DNA from: Episyrphus balteatus
Lineage: Eukaryota > Arthropoda > Insecta > Diptera > Syrphidae
Length of the DNA stretch: 64,000 nt
Assembly (NCBI RefSeq): GCF_945859705.1
Contig: NC_079137.1
Coordinates: forward strand, 52,608,552 to 52,672,551
Direction: 5' to 3'
Below the pieces are notes generated by a model, which saw only the letters and a list, made by a program, of their open reading frames with translations, did not search any database and was not told where the DNA came from. This document shows positions 60,421 through 64,000 of this stretch, piece by piece. Numbering within the stretch: the first letter of the stretch is position 1; each line of letters opens with the position of its first letter. Position numbers and translations under genes: made by a program.

Positions 60421-61114
60421 GGCCGTGTGCGAATTGCGTTAAAATATTGGTTTAATTTTCTACCACGATTAAAGTTTGACATGTGGTTCAAAAAGGGATC
60501 AAATTTATTTTTTTGCTGTGGGAATTGGATTAAAATGTGTTAAATGGGATTTTTTTGGCACTATCTTGATTGAAATTCCCTCAAGATAAAACAAAATTAC
60601 CTTAAAAATGTTTTTTTTTATATTCAATTAATTATTATTTTTTAACAAAACCCAGATGAAAATATATAAAGTTAAATAATATTCTTGTATGAAAATGTAA
60701 GAAATTCCAAATTTCACATACTTTTTTTTTATTTTTATCGATAATACGCCCCCTTCATTACGATCAAAAAGAAATTTTTAATTCAGTCTTCGAACACTAA
60801 TTCATAGTTCACCAGCTGCCACCAAAAAAAAAAATATAAAAAATAAAAAAAAAAACAACCAATTCGTACATTTTCAATTTTTCAAGATGAATAATAATTT
60901 GAGGAAGTACTTTGTATTAATACTTTAAAATTTCTTAAAATATCAACGCATTATAACAAAAATAATTTCAAATCTATCTTGATCTTTCTATCTTGAGAAA
61001 CGTCAAATTTTAACCACTAGTGTCAAATTTTACCCTGCTCCGCAGCTGGGTTAATTTTAACCCATTTTATTTACCACGCTAGTATCAAAATTTTAACGCA
61101 ATTCGCACACGGCC
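60421..61114. mobile_element. PIF/Harbinger-like MITE, 694 bp
   Basis: GGCCGTGTGCGAATTGCG with TTAAAAT recurs inverted at the right end. TTA flanks both sides (60418-60420 and 61115-61117). Internal TTTAACC/GGTTAAA words. No transposase frame. Confidence 0.88.
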
Positions 61115-61740
61115 TTACTTATCGAAGGCCAATTTTATTGAAAAATTTGAGTTTTTTGGAAAAATCGAAATTCAAGTTAGCAGACAAACTAACATTTCAG
61201 TTTCGATAAATAAATATTACCGAAGCCATATATTTCAACATCTTTTAAACGTTTGTAAGGTTGTTGGGAATGGAAAAAGGAGAAGGTTGCACAAGTTGGA
61301 TCCGTGATAACAATAGCCCGCTGTTCCATTGGAGGTGGTAGTCTACTAATATTAGATGTTTTGGTTAATCTTGTACTATCATCTACTCATGCTCTTCTTC
61401 CCGAGTAGATACGATTTGTATTGAATTCGTTGAAAGTGCGTTCCATTGAAAATCGCTAGTAAGCTACTAATAGTACTTTGCCCCCTCCCAAAAGAACAGG
61501 ACTAATGTATCCTTATAAGAAACTGAAACGAAGCTTTATCGAAGCTTTGAGATTAGGTAAATAGCTACGGAAGAGCTTGTATGGCTCTTTAATACAAACC
61601 TTATCGAAACAAAATTAAAAAAAAAAAGAATTTTCTTTTTCAATTGGCTTTGATTTGTTTTTTCATAATTAATTTTATATTTTAATTTGAAATTATATAT
61701 AATATTTCATCAGTCTTTAATAATTTTTAAGCATATCATT

Positions 61741-61815
61741 TTTTACCTCATCCAGGAATCGAACTTCGTATCTGCTAGCTGTTTGGTCACAACTCTACGC
61801 ACTCGGTTATCCTAG
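61741..61815 (-). repeat. tRNA-like sequence, probably SINE head or tRNA pseudogene
   Basis: On the minus strand, ATAACCGAGTGCGTAGAG resembles a pol III A box, and AGTTCGATTCC about 35 nt later matches the B box. The T stem pairs only partly, and no acceptable anticodon stem or closed acceptor stem can be drawn. AT-rich sequence follows. Confidence 0.45.
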
Positions 61816-61876
61816 GATCTTTATTAATAAAATCAAAACTGTTCAAATAACAAAAATATAAATAAATATATAATAT

Positions 61877-62531
61877 AGGTCGTTTCAAATCAAAAGTCCT
61901 GACTCAGAGTTTATTTTCTCCCTTCCAATAAAATTGAGAACAAATAAACAAAAAACTCAATTTTATTGGCTCATTGCGACAAATCAACTCAAAAATAACA
62001 ACAAATCATGCTTGTTTGAATGAAAGAAATGCTAGAGAAAAAAATAAGCAAACGAAAAATCTGAATTTGTTTATTAATATTTTCTATGGTGACGACTCCA
62101 AAATAATTGAAAAATAAAAATAAGATATTTACTGCCCAATTATACAAATGAAAAGATGTGAATAGTATTTTAAGTTATGAATTGCTATCATATAAACTGG
62201 CCATTTCTGGTCCATCTTCATCTAGTCCTATAACAATATCTTCGGCAAAGTTATCAAAACTGCCTTCAAAAGATAAATAAATTAAATAATTGTATGTTTT
62301 TTTGTATTGTCCGCGGATATGGAGTGATGCCTCCGCTTTCTGAGGCTAACCCAGTGAATCTCACAGACGGATCAATTAATTAAAACAGGGATATCAAGAA
62401 CTGTTCTTCATTATTTTATCGTAATTTTAGGAAAAGTTCAGCTGCCTCATAAATGCTTCCTTCCAGTTAGCGAATGAGTTTTTTTTATTTTTGCTCAATT
62501 TTCCATGGGACTTTTGATTTGAAACGACCTA
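61877..62531. mobile_element. TIR element, about 655 bp, with a short coding remnant
   Basis: AGGTCGTTTCAAATCAAAAG (with TCC) recurs inverted at the right as GGACTTTTGATTTGAAACGACCT. TA/TATA occurs at both borders. Inside, on the minus strand, is a 30-codon protein tail (62175-62270). The last gene-like remnant before Iswi. Confidence 0.8.
62175..62270 (-). pseudogene. C-terminal coding remnant inside the 61.9-62.5 kb element
   Basis: The frame reads FEGSFDNFAEDIVIGLDEDG, PEMASLYDSNS, stop. Its composition (acidic, no low complexity) looks like real protein, unlike neighbouring chance frames. A possible acceptor, TTTTGAAG, lies at its start. Not recognised: either the tail of the element's lost transposase or a captured host exon. 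Confidence 0.4.
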
Positions 62532-63384
62532 TAGCTAGATTATTCAATGTCAGTACAAAAAAAAAATGCGAGCTAAATTATTCAATGTCAAAATCTTCTT
62601 TTAAGCTACGTTACCAATAGATTTCGAGGTCTTACCGAAAAAACTGGGGTCGAATTACGGAATACGATTACGATCATATTACGTTAACGTTTTGACTAAT
62701 GCTGTCTTTATTTAATCAGAAGAAAAAGATAGAGACTTTATAGCGTCAGTATGTTAATGTACGTATGCCGTAGTTCGACCCCTGGATTAATTACAAAGTA
62801 TAACAGTTTGCTGTTTTCATTGAAGCTATCATAAGTTGTACCTGTGCACAGTTCTATCTCGAAGATGAAAAATACACAGATTGTACGTTCAAACAAAAAT
62901 TGAACGCCATAGACAAATAACACAAAAGATCTTGTACTGAGAATTGCATCAAAACTCAGTTCTATCTAGTGAAAACAAAAACTGTTATACATTGTACAGA
63001 ACACTGTCCATTTGTATTATAAGGATCAGTAGTGTGAATATACCTTTAATATAACACAAACCAGATGCATGGTGAATTTCTTCCCACTGGAAATTGATCC
63101 CACAAAAAATGGAATTTCAAAATTATTCATTTCCTCTTTATTTCTATCTTCATGGAAATTAATTCATCTCTTTGGTACAAATTTGTATACAAAAAGAAAA
63201 AGACAAAAATCGAGGTTTGCGCGTTTGCCGCTTCACAAAAAAGCTGTGGTTTTTCCAACAACTCTTCACTCTTGCAAAAAAAAAATAATAAACCATTAAT
63301 TTTATGAAATAAAAACTTAACTAATTATTTGTTTATAATTCTATATTTGTTACAAATTTATATATATTTTGAAATTTTGTAAAA
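62532..63384. promoter_or_regulatory. Region upstream of Iswi
   Basis: AT-rich, without TATA box at a useful distance or other clear core-promoter motif. The Iswi 5' leader must lie here or further upstream; no untranslated exon could be delimited. Confidence 0.3.
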
Positions 63385-64000
63385 ATGTCTAATGAAGAAG
63401 AAGCCCCAAATTTGGCTGAAGCCAATGAAAATTCGGTAAGAAAAAAAAAAGTACCTAATACCATTTTTTTCATTGCAAAAGAAAAAAAAAAAAAAAAATA
63501 GCGTCTCAAAGAAAAACAAAAAAAAAAAAAATAATAATATTTCACAACTCTCCTCTCCAGAATGAAACAACTTCGGAAGAAACAAATTCGTCAGCTGAAA
63601 AAGAAGTCGAATTCGACAACAAAATCGAAACAGATCGCAGCAAAAGATTCGACTTCTTGTTGAAACAAACTGAAATTTTCACACATTTTATGACAAATAG
63701 TGCGACAAAAAGTCCACAAAAGTCGAAAGCCGGTCGTCCAAAGAAGCCCAAAGATCCAAAGGAAAAAAAGGAAAAATGTGTTGATGATGATGGCAAGGAT
63801 AAAGAAGGTGCCGAGTAAGTTCGAAGCTAATTCTCTTATTTTCTTGTGATTTTGTTGAATTTTTTGTGTGTTTTTTGTTTTTAAGTCATCGTCATCGTAA
63901 AACCGAACAAGAAGAAGACGAAGAATTACTCGCTGAAGATTCACATTCCAAAGATGTATTTCGTTTTGAATCATCTCCAAGTTATATTAAAAATGGCGAA
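63385..64000 (+). CDS. Iswi: Chromatin remodelling ATPase ISWI, N-terminal part (runs off window end)
   Basis: Exon 1 is 63385-63435 (17 codons, MSNEEEAPNLAEANENS). Exon 2 is 63561-63814 and exon 3 starts at 63886. Introns of 125 and 71 bp have GTAAG/GTAAGT donors and pyrimidine-rich CAG/AAG acceptors. The 140 visible residues match the start of insect ISWI: an acidic variable head, then EFDNKIETDRSKRFDFLLKQ, TEIFTHFMTNSA, a basic GRPKKPKDPKEKKEK linker, and HRHRKTEQEEDEELLAED. The DHRHRK segment is the AutoN autoinhibitory motif that mimics the H4 tail. SSPSYIKNGE lies just before the SNF2 ATPase domain, which is outside the window. ISWI is the motor of the NURF, ACF and CHRAC nucleosome-sliding complexes in the nucleus. 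The lysine-rich linker (about residues 75-100) differs from Drosophila, as this part usually does. Confidence 0.96.

Noticed and set aside
61741..61815. Functional tRNA gene on the minus strand
   Set aside because: Anticodon and acceptor stems do not form; listed as tRNA-derived repeat instead.

Overview
This window is AT-rich, intron-bearing, transposon-dense eukaryotic DNA. It is almost certainly from an insect, and most likely a fly (Diptera). The best support is a pair of recognisable genes at the right-hand side: a mitochondrial SLC30A9/ZnT9-type zinc transporter (ZnT49B in Drosophila) on the minus strand, and the first three coding exons of the chromatin remodeller Iswi on the plus strand. 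As far as I recall, both map to cytological band 49B in Drosophila, so the pairing looks like retained microsynteny. There are no bacterial features (operons, ribosome binding sites, CRISPR arrays); short open frames elsewhere are mostly chance or transposon-derived.

Layout. 1-45.0 kb has no gene I can identify. It holds ordinary AT-rich DNA, diverged repeats, two remnants of one non-LTR retrotransposon family (3.0-3.6 and 33.2-34.15 kb), many short inverted-repeat DNA transposons, two very long fold-back hAT-type palindromes (14.45-15.79 and 27.54-29.09 kb), a roughly 820-bp array of a 9-bp repeat (24.5-25.4 kb), and a few GC-richer islands with promoter- or exon-like signals (10.4-12.4, 17.0-17.2, 23.8-24.4 and 35.7-37.9 kb). 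45.1-59.3 kb is the ZnT9 gene: 12 coding exons assembled by consensus splice sites into one 651-codon frame. Its large introns hold a mariner remnant, a Helitron helicase remnant, piggyBac-like and TAA-flanked MITEs, and one MITE inserted into another copy of itself. 59.3-63.4 kb is the divergent intergenic region between ZnT9 and Iswi, again with several MITEs. 63.385-64.0 kb is the start of Iswi, cut by the window end.

The most unusual signal is a set of three hammerhead-ribozyme-like motifs (19.67, 31.98 and 51.96 kb). One lies at the extreme 5' end of a 98-bp insertion flanked by a perfect 14-bp direct repeat, as would be expected of a tiny ribozyme-bearing retroposon. Exact target-site duplications were readable by eye for many elements. 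All homology calls come from motif recognition, not from database searches.
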